Assembly (NCBI RefSeq): GCF_019059575.1
Contig: NW_024881624.1
Coordinates: 124,001 to 188,000 of the forward strand
From: Amphibalanus amphitrite
Taxonomy: Eukaryota; Arthropoda; Thecostraca; Balanomorpha; Balanidae
Direction of reading: 5' to 3'
Length of the DNA stretch: 64,000 bases
Shown: in pieces, positions 45,265-58,930 of the stretch
Numbering within the stretch: the first letter of the stretch is position 1
How the letters are laid out: the number at the start of each line of letters is the position of its first letter
Program-made: the position numbers and the translations under genes
Notes under the pieces: model-generated
Told to the model about the DNA's origin: nothing
The model's database searches: none
Seen by the model: the letters and a program-made list of their open reading frames with translations, nothing else

Positions 45265-46065
45265 TCAGGCGTTCAGTGCCTGACGGCTCGGCTTCACATT
45301 GCGCGTGAACATGTACACGCCCACCTTGACGCCGGCAAACATCGGCTTGTGCATGTAGTTGAGGATCTGGAAGCCGTGCTTGTAGAAGAGGCTTTTGGCG
45401 GCGTCATGGCACTCGGTGGTCTGCAGCCGCACGTGGGTGAGTCCGACGTCCCCGCAGAACCGGCAGGCCACCTCTAGCAGCTGTGTGCCGATGCCGTGGC
45501 CGCGGTACGGCTTTAGCACGGCCATCCGCGTCAGCCAGCCGCCCTCGGGCTCGTCGCGGTTCTTGCGAATGCCGACGGTGCCGACGACGACCCGTCGGAG
45601 ACCGCCCAGGTCTGTCTGGTACTTCTCCACGTCCTGAGGAGTGACAAACGTCAGTTGGAACGCCGAGGCCGGCCCCAGCAGCGGCTCGTACAGCTCGGCC
45701 ACCCAGAAGTTGGTCCGCTTGGACGTCTGGTACGTGTCCGGGATGTTACTGAGGTCGCTCTGGGCGGCCACCGCACGCACCTGGTGTGCCGCCCAGATAC
45801 TCGTGAAGATGAACACGAAGAAGGCGGGCACCAGCAGCACACACAGGTCGCCGGGCACGCCGAACACGACAAACAGCACCGCCTCGACGGCGATCAGCAG
45901 CTCCCAGAACGTCTCGCGGAACAGCGCCGCCGTGAAGAAGGACCACACGGTGCTGGTGGCGGCCTCACTGGCCATCGCCTTCACGGCCAGCGCGTCGCGC
46001 GGCTCGAACGGCCGGATGCAGCACAAATAGCTAGGCAGCTGTCGTGTGCTGGCCGGGTCAGGCAT
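45265..46065 (-). CDS. NAT8/NAT8L-like GNAT N-acetyltransferase, membrane anchored
   Basis: A single coding exon encodes 266 residues. A good acceptor (TTTTCAG) 40 bases before the ATG shows a spliced 5' UTR. Residues about 52-92 form a strongly hydrophobic re-entrant or two-pass segment (LLIAVEAVLFVVFGV and LCVLLVPAFFVFIFTSIW), placed as in NAT8-family enzymes. The GNAT acetyl-CoA loop is R-G-H-G-I-G (188-193), preceded by LTRMAVLKPY. The C-terminal GNAT strand/helix AKSLFYKHGFQ is also present. NAT8 relatives acetylate cysteine conjugates, ER lysines or aspartate (NAT8L); which substrate applies here cannot be told. The family is confident, the orthologue is not. Confidence 0.88.
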   Translation of the reverse strand: MPDPASTRQLPSYLCCIRPFEPRDALAVKAMASEAATSTVWSFFTAALFRETFWELLIAVEAVLFVVFGVPGDLCVLLVPAFFVFIFTSIWAAHQVRAVAAQSDLSNIPDTYQTSKRTNFWVAELYEPLLGPASAFQLTFVTPQDVEKYQTDLGGLRRVVVGTVGIRKNRDEPEGGWLTRMAVLKPYRGHGIGTQLLEVACRFCGDVGLTHVRLQTTECHDAAKSLFYKHGFQILNYMHKPMFAGVKVGVYMFTRNVKPSRQALNA

Positions 46066-46105
46066 CGTGGGAAAACTGATGGATGTGTGCAGTAGAAAGT
46101 CACAC

Positions 46106-49100
46106 CTGAAAACAGGAGAAAAACATTTAGTTCAAGATAAAAAACATTTGGTTGATCACAGCGCTTTAAAGGAATGAATTTCAAGAAGCATTAACAATCA
46201 GCCAGCACATGCTCACGAAATGATTTTAGAACGGGAATCAGGAACACTGTGTGTCCATTTGTGATGTGTGCACACTGCACTGCACTCTGCAGTACATCCC
46301 AGTCTCAATATAGAGCAGCTGCAAAAAAAAAAAAAAAAAACTGGCCTGGCAGAAAATGTTAAAATGGTGATCCCTGCCACACATATTAGCATCAAATCAC
46401 ATGGTAAGGCTGAAGGCATTGCTGAAAATTGTCCTTGCTTAAACCACCAGCCAGCATACTCAAAGGCACTGGATGAAGACGGTGGCCATGTCCAAGGCTA
46501 TATAAACTGTCATGTCCAAATGCTTGTACCTGAAATGACTAGGGTCAGGAAGCAAAATAACCAGAAATATGCTAAATGTAAAATGAGGTGGGTCTGATGG
46601 ACCTCTTTAAAGGTTCTCAAAGACCAGAGTTTTTGATGATTGAGATTGGTGTCAATGGCAAAATAATGTGGTAAATGCATCACTGCACTAATAATCATTG
46701 ACAAGAAGCCAATCATAAAGCTAAAATATGTAGAAATGGTTGCTAAAATGACATGACTCAGAGCCATGTGAACTGACACACTGGTTCATTGAATTTCCAA
46801 CCATGGCTCAAATAATTTCTACAATCACAATAGGTTACTAGGTATTCTATGCAAAAACAAAATTATGTGAGAATGAATTTATACCCTTGTGTGGCTTAAT
46901 GCAGGCTATTTTTCACACTCGGGCTGTTCTTTGGGAGATTCCGAGATGAGAATTTGCCCTGCTGGTGTTATGCCATGTACATGCATAATTTTTGCTGACA
47001 ATTCAATTTAAGAATGAGCACTGTTCCTGAACTAACAATGAAAATCGAAAACTACGAGAACAAGGCATTCCTGCATTCCCCACGTTGATGTACATTGACA
47101 TTCACACTACTTACTGAAAAACTCATTACAAAAACATCAGAGACCGAAATCGTAAGATTCAATGACAATGATGGGTACTGGGTAGAGATAACTCACCTCA
47201 CCAACTAAAAAAAAAAATAGACGATTCTCAATTACCGCTATTCATTCACGAATCGATGCCCCTTGCTTCCGATTCCCACGCTTCCCACAAACAAATGTCT
47301 CCGCTGTCTCCGAGCTCTGAGAAGCGTGAGAACTCAGAGGATCAGAGACTCGACTGCTGCTGACACCTTTCGTCTCATATGTGAACTACAGCTTCCTACA
47401 AGTTATGTTTCTCTCTTGACAATAGGTGGCAGCACAAGTAACAAAGGAATGACGCTCGTGAGCGTTGCGGGCACCCCTTAGGGCATGTGAAGCGGTCCAA
47501 TGAGAGAGCGTCGTTCACTGAGTGCTACGGGTGTGGAACGTGGGTGCGATTCTCTGGAATATTTTGTGTGATTAGAACAGTGAGAAATGCTGAACTGTGC
47601 TAACTTTGGTGTCATCTTATAGCCTGGATTCTGCGTTTTCAGGAAGGATATTTTGTTCGCCTGTGAAGGTAAGGTCAGTGGAATGGTAGGGTTCTAGCTG
47701 TTCCGCTGTTCTGAAGCATGGAACTCGGCCTGTTGGGAAAGATGGAGCCGTTGGTTTTCCAGCTGGTTTTCTGGGTTGGCGCTGTAAGGTGACCTGAAAC
47801 GGTAAAATGAAAGGTGTAACGTGTTCTATGACATGACCTGTAATTTCTGCACGATTTGTGATACCCTGATGATTGCTTCACCTTCTTGTTCTGATCCTGA
47901 TCTTGTGCATCCTGAGCCATTTCAATTTCAATTACAGCTGCGATTGAGCTGGGAGAGAAGGAATGTTTCAGTGTCATTTCGCGTTCATCCAGGCAAATTT
48001 GCAAAGCTGCTAGGTATGTCTCGAGATTCTGATTTGAGATGCCTGTTCCAAGTCGGTGGTCCGAACACAACAGCGCAGTTGAACGTCATGTGACAAGCGA
48101 ACGTTGGTGGCTATCGTCGCTCAAGGCCGCCTCTTACGATTAGCTACTTCTAAACAATTTGCTTCCAAAGGCTCTGGACCAATTTTAGCCGCGACCCGTC
48201 TTCCCGGAGCTCGCCTTTACCGTGCGTTTTCCAGTTCTTCGCTCTTGGAGTCTGCAGTGGCGGCAGTGAGTGTCGGTTTTCCGCTGCATCGCCGGCGCAT
48301 CGGAAAACGTGTCCAAGGCCGACCCAGGCCAACCCATCGCCTATCCTGATCCTGATCGCCCGGCAAGTAATGGACATCCCATGTCATCCGACTTCAAATC
48401 GCTTGCAATATCGCATGAGAAACCTCAGACCTGTATGGGGCTTATTATTGGCTAGGTTTGCCATTGCGATAGACCTATGTTTATGTCTCTATGATATTTG
48501 GTAAGCTATAACGGATTTATGTAACGCTTACGGTGGTATCGGGTGTTCGTTGGCTTGTCTTGTAGGGCCGGTGGCAATGTGGTTCTGGCCTCATCTGACC
48601 TCACTGTAGTGCCCACGCGCCTCGCGAACCGCCCCGGTATCACCGTTCTCTGGCGGCGGACACCTGTCCACCGGACTGGGCGGGCCGGCCGGGCGTGGTC
48701 GGCTGAGCGAGTCGGTGTCACCCGGCCGTGACGCCCTCCAACCCTCCCGCCAGTCTCTATAACCCCCCAGCCGCAGCCTCTCCAGCCAGCTCTTACGCCA
48801 TGGCGGCCACAAGACAATCGCCAAAGCCACAGACGCACCGGCCGCCGCACCGCGTGACGGACCGCCAGCGGAACGGCCAAGGCCAGAGCAGCTCCGTGAC
48901 GCCCGTGACAGTTTCTGTTACGTGACGATGTGACTATTGGCTTAGAAATGTCCAGTATGTGCATGCCAAGGACATCTGCAAGGCCTGATGCATCGGTCAT
49001 TGAATGTCATTGCTTTGTTCATTAATTGTCTTGTTTATTATTTATAGTTCTGCGTACATGGAAGGCAGTTTCAAGCACTGTTACGGTAAACTTGACGTAC

Positions 49101-51284
49101 TTTCAGCGGATGGCAACTTCGTCAGTCGTCACGCTCCCAATGCACCCCTCCTCCACTGTTTCGACGGTGAAGTAGATCATCTTGACTGCGCTACTACCCG
49201 ATGCTTAGTCAGTCAGTCAATGCTCAGTCGTGTAAAGATGACCCCAGTGAGCTTGTCGTACTAACTTATTGGCACTGGCTATATAACATCATCCACGCGA
49301 CCCAGTCACATCGGGACGGCACCCAGTCTCGTGCCGTGCCGGTCCGGCGCTGCTGGCCTCTCCCTCCTGCGTGTTCCGCTGAGCGCAGCCACTCTCCACC
49401 GCCGGATGATCCGACCCATCCCCAGCGCACCTGCACGGCTTTCCGGAACACCCGTCTCACCAGATCATCCGAGAGAGAGCGCACGGGATTTTCCACTAAT
49501 CCTGTTCTGCTTAATTTACTCGTAAGTCTACTTCTTTTAGGTAAAGGTTCTTAGAGGAGGAAAAATGTTTCGTGAAAGCTACAGAAACAGACTTCAAACG
49601 GTTGCATATTCAAACACAGACCTTTGAGGAAAACGCGTGTTTAGTTTGTATATCTGGAGTAAAGGATGTAGGCAACTGTGACATTACAAGTAACTCTCAA
49701 AGGAAAACTTAAAACAAATAATTGAATGTAAAGATACAGAGCAATGCTGCCTCTGCATATCGCATTTCTGTGGTGTTTCGTGCCCGGGTTTGGCAACTGA
49801 TCTGTTGGTGAGGCCTCTGGGGCTCCGTCGGTCGCTCTCTCGTGGATGTTTGGTAACTTGAGCCGAGGACATGCGATCCACCCGGGCAGCGGTTTTCCTC
49901 ATTGATGCTCCATTCCTGGAAAGTGGCAGTGTTCCACGATCTTGATTATCTAATCGGAACTCTGGACTAATGCAGAGTCAGAGTGCTGCACCCAGACTGC
50001 CGCACGCGTCTGGCGTGGTCCATGGCATACGCGAGCGTTTTTAGAACATCTTAAATGGCCATTGTGTGGAGCGTTCTGTTTACCTATACATTGGGTATGC
50101 TATGGGCAATGCACGCATCGAATTCCGAGCCGTTCATTCGAGTGGGAACAAATACCTACGTCAGATTTACTTCAAATATTTGAGATTGGATGTGACTTAA
50201 CAAAACATTACAAGTTTCATTGAATGCACGATTATGGTCTATAAATCCGCCTGCAATATCGTAGCTTATCGTACCGGGCCATCGTATCACCGCTTGAAGT
50301 GGCATAGTTTATTGTCCTTCGAGCTGGCTTCTGTTTATGATTACACGCCGTTAGGGACTCTGGCTAAGACGAAGCTCACAAATAAACTATCGCGTTTGCT
50401 CCCGTTGAACTACTAGTGTAAAAGCATGTTTATGTCATGGACTGTTGAAAGATTTGTCGCTGAGATTTAGGCCGATAAAGCTAATGTGTAATGTTTCTAC
50501 ATCTGTTTATGATCAAACGCGATAGCCGTAGCATTATCAGTTACAGTGCTGTAGCGATGTTAGATACCGATTCTACAAAGAACTTGTAACTTTGTGAAGT
50601 GTAAATGTATGACGAAAGCTTACGCTTCGCAACCCTGGCCTCACCGACCCCCATATGCGAAAAAAACAGCACTGCAGAACCTGACATGACCCACTTACCT
50701 GCCGGTCCCCGCTCTCACGCTGACATTTCAAAGTTCATGTGCACCGTCACAAATGCTGTTTCAGGAATGTATTTTCGTGAAGCTGGGGTGATGTCATTTT
50801 CGCAGCTGCACCATTCGTGCCTAGCGGAAAGAGATAACTTGACTCGGCTGCTTTGCGGCACAGATCTTATGAGTGTTGACGGAGGACGTGAGGTACGCGG
50901 CCTCATGGCCAGCACGAACGACGCATAACCTAGGTGTGTTCTGAATAAATCACGAATGTTTGTGGTGACTTACTGAGCTGATTTCACGGAGTTTGGTCAA
51001 CCGCCGTCGGCACTCATCAGCCGATACGCATCGCATTTGTGTAGACGCTTTGCTCACTGTTTATATTTATATATTGTGATCCTGTCTGGGCGGTACAGCT
51101 GTGCCTGGCATGTCCGCCGTATGTTCCGACCGACCCCAGTTCCAGCTAAACCAGCCTGTTCTGCAGCGGAATGCCGTGCGAGTGTTTGTATTATCATGTC
51201 TATGTGCTGCCGCTGGTATGTGGAACTGTAGGGGCGAGTCCGGCTGCCCTGACTGACCCCCTCCCCTCCTCCGCTGACCCACAG
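46106..51284. other. Intergenic region between the acetyltransferase and loco/RGS12
   Basis: The minus-strand 5' UTR exon of the acetyltransferase may lie near 47190 (GTGAG|GTGAGTTAT on the minus strand). The rest holds an A-run at 46323-46340 and scattered short open frames. A 107-codon plus frame (50605-50928) is followed by AATAAA at 50944 but has no recognisable domain. The first exon of the loco gene is not identified. Confidence 0.4.
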
Positions 51285-53027
51285 ATGCATCCGACACGCC
51301 GCCGCAAGAAGCGGCCGAGCTACGGCGTCCGCACGGTGGAAGTACAGCGCGGCGCCAACGGGTTCGGCTTCACCATCTCCGGGCAGGCACCGTGCCTTCT
51401 GAGCTGTATCGTAGCCTCGAGCCCGGCGGACGCGGCCGGTCTCCGCCCCGGGGACTACCTGCTGGCCGTCAACGGTCAGAACGTGGCCGCCAGCCTGCAC
51501 GACGACGTAGTGCAGCTGATTGGCAGCACGCACTCGACGCTGCGGCTGCAGATCGCCGAGAACTACTACACGGACAGCTCGGAGGACGAGGCGTGCGTGG
51601 CCACGCGCAACAAACACAAGCCGGCGCACCGGGCACGGCACCGACACGGAGCGCCGCGCGCCGGCCCGGCCGGCGGCCGATCGCCGGCGGACAGCTGGGA
51701 CGACGAGGAGCCGGCGCGCCGCGTGCCCGGCCCGCCGCCGCCGCCGCGCGACCCGCAGGGCTTCCTGCAGCCGACGGCGCCGGCGGTGCGGCCGGTGCGT
51801 CGCGCGCGGCCCGGCCCCAGCCATGTGGCTGCCGCGGCGGCGGCGGCAGCCGGCGGCGAGCGGCTGGTGATCACAGAGCAGACGGTGAATGGACTCATCT
51901 ACCCGACACTGCAGGAGCTGCAGCGCGAGCGGCAGCAGGAGGCGGACCCGGCCCTGTTCCGCGCGGTGGTCGGCTACCTGGGCACCATCGAGATGCCCAA
52001 GGAGAAGGACCTGGCGGGATCGCGGCTGCAGGCCATCCGAAACTGCATCCGCCGGCTGCGCGTGGAGAAGAAGGTGCACACGCTGGTGCTGATGTCAGTG
52101 TTTCCCAGTCGTGTATCGCTATCAAACACGCACGGCTGGGCGCTGGCCACCTACCCGGCCGACCGGATCACCTTCTGCGGCATCTACGCCGACGACAAGC
52201 GCTTCTTCGGCCTGGTGACGGTGCACCGGCACGACGACCCGAGTGACCAGAGCCAAGACGAGTCGTCGCCGCCGCCGCTCTCCAGCTCGTGTCACGTGTT
52301 CATGGTGGACCCGAAGCTGGCGGCGCACGGCGACCACGCCAAGCGGGCGCGCACGTTCGGCCTGCAGTGCTCAGTGGCGCCGGGCGGCGCCGGCGGGCGC
52401 TGTCAGGAGTTCCCTGACACAGCTGAGCCCATCCTGCAGGCCATTCTCAGTCTGTACAGGAACCGAGTGCTGCCGGGTATGGCGGACCCTGACATGCAAC
52501 CGGCCTCGCCGCCTCACAGCAACACCAGCAGCAACTCGTCCAACAGCGACTCCGGCATTGGCTTCCGCGACGACGGACACCCCACCGAGCGCATCTTTGT
52601 GGTGGACGTGGAACGGGAACGACTGCGCATCCACCGTGTCGGCAACCAGGGCGGTGTGATGGGTCCTCCGCCGCCGCCCCCGCCGGCCGCGGCGGCGCGC
52701 CACGCCGAGCGCCGCGTACCGCCCACCCTGCAGCACTCGAACAGCTGCCGGTCCTCCGACTGCAGCTTCGTCCGCAGCCTGGAGGACCTGCGCGGCGCCG
52801 GGGTGGGCGGCGCCGCCGGCGGTGCCAGCAGCAGCAGCGGCGGCGGCGGTCGGCTGGCCGCGGCGCGTCTCTGGCACGGATCGGATACCGAGCTGGCGCG
52901 CATGGTCACTGGCTCGGAGGCGCGGAAGTTCGTCCGGTCCCTGGAGCGGCACCCTGACGAGGTGCGCACGGACCCGGGCGGCCGCGCCACGCCGGCCACC
53001 TCAGCTGCCACCGATGAGGAGCCCATG
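51285..53027 (+). CDS. loco: loco/RGS12-type G-protein regulator, N-terminal PDZ+PTB exon (partial gene)
   Basis: The exon runs from an acceptor (GACCCACAG) directly before ATGCATCCGACA to a donor ATG|GTGAGT at 53028. It is 1743 bases (581 codons) and ends in phase 0. Residues about 12-90 form a PDZ domain: RRKKRPSYGVRTVEVQRG, the G-F-G-F carboxylate loop at 26-29, and SPADAAGLRPGDYLLAVNG. Residues about 195-395 form a PTB domain (GYLGTIEMPKEKD, AIRNCIRRLR, RITFCGIYADDKRFFGLV). The PDZ-PTB order with the RRKKRPxYGVRTVEV lead is specific to RGS12/loco, a GTPase accelerator for Gi/o alpha subunits. Linkers are Pro/Ala/Ser-rich. The RGS, Ras-binding and GoLoco domains were not found before 64,000, so the gene continues rightward across an intron of at least 11 kb. 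Whether coding exons precede the ATG is open. Confidence 0.9.
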
Positions 53028-56000
53028 GTGAGTACCCGAGACTGCCGAGTAGCGGTCGATGGGTGGGTGGGAGAAGTGGTCTGGGCAGCAGCGACTGGCC
53101 CTGACGGCGCCGGGGCTGCTCAGCCCGTGTCGCAACTGTGTCGCTTATGAGTAATGCATGCGTGTGTGTTATGCGAGCCGTGCTATTCGTGTCGCGGGCG
53201 GTGTTCTCTCGTCCACTCCATTTCTGCTGGCCGGACGGAGCGCCGGTCACGGCGCGGGGACGGTTACGGTAACCTTGAACCCGGCGTCCATCGGACTGGC
53301 CGCCGTAACCGCCGACGGGAGAGGGAGAGAGAGAGAGAGACGCGACTGCCCCGAGTCAGCCGGCTCGTCCCGGCGGGGCTTCTGCCCGTCCCGTCCCGTG
53401 CGAAGGGTGATAGAGCCGGGGGCCGCCAAGTGGCTCCCCGGACCGGCTGGGAGGGGGCGCCGAGATTGCACAAGGCCGTCATTACTGGAGCCGCTCTTAT
53501 TACGGGGTCGGCGCGGAGGCCGGGCAACCGACGCACTGTGGGGTTTTTATCGATCCTAGCACGAATTTATTTGTATCGCATCCTCCGCTACCTTAACTAA
53601 TTTTATTTCACCTTTAAATGGTTAGGCTTAGGGTGTATGATCCCTGACAACATGGTTGGCTCTCCTGCTTGACCCCATCCCTCCCCCGCCCCCTCCCCAC
53701 GGACTTAGCACTGAAGCGTTTTCGGCTAGCAATGCATTGTGGGCGTGGAAGCGTTAAAAAAGTAGAACGAAACTACAATCGTTTTAGAAGTAGATATTTG
53801 TTCATGTCTAGCCCAATCACCAAAAAGGCATTTCGGGCTTAACCTTTGCACTTTGTTAGTCCTTGCACTTAAAGGGGGAGGGGGTCGCACAGACTTCTGT
53901 CCTCGACTTTTCGCATACTAGCTCAAGCAAAACGTGGAGGATCACGACGAAACTTTCTATACCTTCGATTCGATCAATGTTACTCACACACTTAAAATTT
54001 CATGACCTTGACCTTAATAAAAATTTGACCTGTGACCTGTTTCACCAGACCATGTCAGGCTGTTATCGATTTGGCGCTTGTCAGCGCACATTATCGGCGC
54101 GTTTTCAGTCTTGTTGTGGTTGTTAACTCTCCAAGGTATGAAATGCTGTTTGTTCTTTGCATTTTAAGGTCACGTTAAGGTCAAATCAAGGTCATTTACC
54201 TTAGATGACCTTAGTTGACTTTTCAAGTTATACGATTTTTCTAGATAAGTGCTTGGAGCTTATTTCGAACTTAACACCCATTTGAAGATTTAAGTAGTTT
54301 TGGTGCCTAATGGAACATGCTACGAAGCCGTCAAAGGTAATCGACGCCTACCTTCTATGGATAGCCGGCAATACACCTACTGGTCGGGCCTGACCTGACC
54401 CGGCCTAGCATGAAAACATCATCCTTGATCAAAACTAGCTTGAAATTCGTGATTAGCACCCCAAAAACCTCCAACCTCACTTTACAAAGTTACAGCATTT
54501 TTCGATTTACCTACATCAAAGCTCTGTACTGAAGTTCAATAAGGTGAACATTGGTGGCGATAGCCAATAAAATGGACGCAGCGTTGCAAGGGTGTTATTG
54601 TTTTGTTCAAAAAGAACATTTGGCGATAGAAAAATAATGTCAACATGGTATCACCCCCTTCCTCCCTCCTCCCAACTCCTATACTGACCGGAAACCCCCA
54701 GGCGGTGTGCTGCGGTCGGGTAACCCGCCGCGGCGCGGCCCGGCGGGGCGTAAGAAACCACGCGGCACCGTCTGCTTTGACGTCTCATAGTGACTGGTTT
54801 AGGCAAATTTCGGCAAAAAATGAGAGCTGCCCCCGATGCAGAAATTATTGGAGAACATTTTGATATACATTTCCACGCGTAACACCGCGTATCAAACTTT
54901 GTAAGGCAATAGTTTGCTTGTCAACTCTCTGAATCAAGAAGCATTTTAACATTTTTAGCATTTCGGTCAAAAATTATACATTTGGATGAATTTTGGAAAT
55001 TTTCGTGCATACCATCATCTTCCTTATAAGTCAAAGATAATGAAAACATGTCGCAACTATAACCTGCTGTTCAGGGAAACGAGTGAGAGGGCGTTTTATG
55101 GTAGTGTGCTTTTTCGCTGTATGCAGGTAGCACGACGCTGGTCAGGACGAAGCTACACTTTGAGAGGTTTTTTTAGGCATAAACAATCATTTTACAGACG
55201 ATTTAAGGTGTGATTCGGATGCGCTGGACAATTCTACGTGGAATGAATAACAAAAAGTGGAAATCGAAATACTTTAACTTGCCACTTAATGCGTGCTAGG
55301 ATGGCATAAGTCCCCACGGTGCGACGGCTAATGGCGACCGCCCGCTCCTCCAAACGCGCCAATTACACCGGCCCGGCCTGAGCTATAGCCGCACAGAATG
55401 CAGACAGGTGTGCGAGCGCCAAATAAAGCTCGTACGTCATGCGAACATGCAGGCGACCGAGGGTTTCGATGTAGATTGACGTTGTGTAATCAGGCAGGTA
55501 TTGAAGCGGAAGGGCGTCATAAAATATTGCATAGGAGATATGTTTGATCGTCTGTCATTCGTTCCTTCTGAAGTAATTTGTTCGCGATTTTGGTCCCGGC
55601 GATACCGTTGTGCCGTGGCCCTGCTCTGTCCAGACGGCCTTTGGCTTGCTGTTCTGAGAATCGTGCGTGCGCTCGTGACCGGTGCTCTCTCCTGCAGAGT
55701 GGTAAGTGCGCGCCGGGGAGGGGTGTGGACTGGAGACTCCAAACATGGCGGCCGAGAGCGGGACGCCCTTGTTTCCGGCTAGCTCCGCCGTCCATCGCCC
55801 GCTTTTGGGTCGAGTCCGTCCAGTCGGGCACGGGCCGGTCGAGTCGGGCCAATGATGGATCGTCAGATACAGCCAGTGTTGTTCGGGATTGCGTCCCCTC
55901 CCCGCTCTGTCTCCACCTCCCGCCCTCTCCCCACCTGCGTCTGGCCTCCGTGCTGGCCTCGATCTTTCGACGGTGCGTGGCGGCCACCCTGTGCAGGCCG

Positions 56001-58463
56001 CGGTGCCCCGGCCACCCTGTGCCGGCCGCCGACCGCTCTCCAGTCCGGCGCCGACAAACGCATCGCCGGCGCGCCGCTGTCGGCTCACGAGCTGCTGACT
56101 AATGACCGGTGACCCGTGTCGCCTGGTCACCGGCAGTCGGCGCCTCATTACACATACCTGGACGGCAGGCCGGCGGCGCCGCTCGGGTGCCGGTCCGGCG
56201 GCGTCGGCCGGGTCGGTCGACTGACCTTCCCGCGGCCCTCTCTCCTCGCGGCGTCCCTGACCCGACCGCCCGCCGATGGCCCCGCAGGATGTCACGTGAG
56301 GGGTGCGCGCTGCCGCCGATCGGTCCGTTTTTACCGTCTCGGCGGCTGTGTGGCGTTCCTACGACTGTGAGAAAGCCGCTGAGCAGCGCGTCACGCGGCA
56401 GCCGTGAGAAAGTCCCATCGTGCCGGCATCGGGTGAATGCTGCACGGTGGCGCCGTGCACGCCGCGGTCGTGACCCCCGAGCTACTTGAGATGCCGCGCT
56501 GAGTGCAGAGGAATTCCGGATATGAACTGGGAGCTTCAACCGAGTTGGCGCTGACCTCCGCTCTCACAAAACGTCAGTCTTATTAATAATTCCGCTGCGG
56601 TATCCGAGGTTCGTGTTTCTATGCTTGAAAGCGCTTTCTTCTACTTTGTCTTCGTTGGCTGGACACGGAACCAGGCCGATTACACTCGGTTTCATGTCGA
56701 CACGGTTGAGGCACGTGGCACTGGCCGTGCTTTGTGAACCTTCGCCTGAGGGTGGACGCCGCCGCGTCCGGGTAGAATGCCGCCTGGTCTGTTTGAATCT
56801 TATATATTGTGACGTCGTAAGCCAGGTGCTCTCAGAACTTTGGCTACGCCGTTGCCAAGAAACATCTCGTTTGACGTGCTGCATGTTTGAAATGTATTGC
56901 ATGTCACATAGATATCAAGCATACTCGCTTGCAATATGCGAATGATCTTGTTATGAAGTTATCGTCTGGCATTGGGATAATTTTTTGCAACGTTTGAATT
57001 TAAAATTGACGTGCCTATTTGGGAAATTCAGTCTGACCGGCTGTGATGCACAAGCTATTGACAACCGTTGTTAATGACTTTTTGCGGTTGTCGGAAGTCA
57101 TTCAATAGGTGCGCCAGCACTCCCCCTCTCCCTCCCTCCTCCTTTGGTGCCATTCCACCGCCGACGTGTAACTGAGCGGGTTCAGACAACTATAGGGTTC
57201 GTTGTTCGCATTTATGCAGAGGCGACACTTGACAGCGCTAAATCTGACCGAGCTCCGTCGCCGCTATTGGTCGCCAATCTCCACTCAACTATCTGACCCG
57301 ATCCGGCCCAACGCGGGGCCGACCGGCCGACCCGCCAGCCAGCGACACGACTCAGGCCAGCCGAGCTTTATTGAACAGCCGGTAATGGCGGATTGCATTG
57401 AGTCGGGGGCGGCGGCCTGAGCAGCTCGGCCGGCGGGCCGTCTCGTAACTCGCGCGGTGCGCCGGTCCGTAATAGGCCGGCCGATTGCCGGCGCGGCGAC
57501 CGGACCCGCCCCGGTCAGACGGCCGCTGAATGGACGCCGCCGCGTCCCGGACGCTGCCGGAGAGCGGCGGACCGGCCGCCGCCGCCACCGCCGCTGCGCT
57601 CCGAGCGTGCTTTGTGTCGCGGCCCCGCCCGCCGCTCACCGTCCAGCCGGCCGGCCCGGGCAGCCAGCTCGCCGGCTGCAGCCCTGCCGCCCGAGCTTTC
57701 TCGAGGCATGTGTGTAATGGCCGGCCGGTACGTCCAATCAATCTTCTGCGGTGAAAGCCGCTGCTGATTGCAGGTGACGACGATAAAAGCGTTAGGTGGC
57801 GTAGCTGCCGCCGAGAGCTTTTGTTGTTCTCTAGGTGATGAAACACAGTGTAAGTGGTGGCTGATTCTACCACCCCGCTCTGGCGCACTCTCCGCGGCCG
57901 CCGCTGCGGCTGCCTGGTTGGCTCAGCGCGGCGGTCGTGGTGCGCTGGCTGCGGTGGGCTCCAGAACCGTCGCCGATCCGATCTCGGTCGACACACGCGG
58001 CGCGGCGCAGCGCACTATGGTTGGAAACGGCCTCACGGATGGCCGGGGGTCAACGCGAAAAAATGTTTTGCCCATAACTTGTTAATGCGTAGACCGACTG
58101 CGATGAAACTTTGCATAGGTATACCAGTGTCTTTCGTGCATCATACAGTAACTCAGAAATGACGAGGTCACGTCACGTCACGCGTGTGTGACGTCATCAT
58201 TGCAAGTATGTTATAAGTCGCCTATGTCTTTCGTTATGTTATCGATATCGCGAGGCATTTTGAACATGTTTTGAATACTGCTATTACTGAATGGATATTG
58301 TTGTTATGCTTTAGGGCAAGACATATCAACGTAGTGACGCACAGTGTCTTACTATTGGTCATAAACGGTCAAAAATTTGGAGAAAGAGTATTTATGATTT
58401 TTTTTAGATTGGGCAAAAAAGTAAGAAATAAAATGACGATCAAATGACAAAACATGCGTCAGA

Positions 58464-58930
58464 TTAACCCGGCAGTTGCTGGGGTATTTCCCCATCCGCC
58501 GTTTGCCCGGGGGGGGGGGCGTTCAACGCCCCCAGCCGATAACTCGCGAACAAATAGGCGCAGCGAAGCGCACGAGGCGCGGCAAACGAAAGAAGAACGC
58601 GACGAGACGATTCACATGAATACTTTAAAGTTGAATTTCGAGGTCACAGGTCGGGTCAAGGTCAGGTCAAACACTTGAAATCGGGTTTTCAGTAGCATGG
58701 ACTTTAGAACCTCGCAATCGGTGCCTCGCGTTTCGCGTTTCGATTATATCGTCATCAGTTGGTCCTAAATAAATTCAGTCATCAGTTGGTCCTAAACAAT
58801 CTGTCACAACTGTCACAACCCTTCATATAAGTGCTAAAAGAGTGTCAGATCAATGTAGGGGTCAGTCAAACATAGGCCACTGGCCAGGGTCAAAGTCAGG
58901 TCAATCAGGTAAGCACATAACCCCGAAAAT
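58464..58930 (+). mobile_element. TTAA-type element end with hairpin and AGGTCA hexamers
   Basis: TTAACCCGGCAGTTGC starts the element. A hairpin (GGGGGCGTTCAACGCCCCC) follows about 45 bp in, as in the element at 35746. Downstream are AGGTCACAGGTCGGGTCAAGG and similar runs. No inverted TTAA right end was found. Confidence 0.4.

Noticed and set aside
50605..50928. 107-codon frame followed by AATAAA
   Set aside because: No homology, no upstream promoter or splice signal, and ordinary codon make-up; kept only as a remark in the intergenic entry.
56041..56111. Exon-like segment with a CTCTCCAG acceptor and a possible GTGACC donor
   Set aside because: The peptide (SGADKRIAGAPLSAHELL) resembles no RGS12 region, the donor is weak and neighbours are GC-rich noise.
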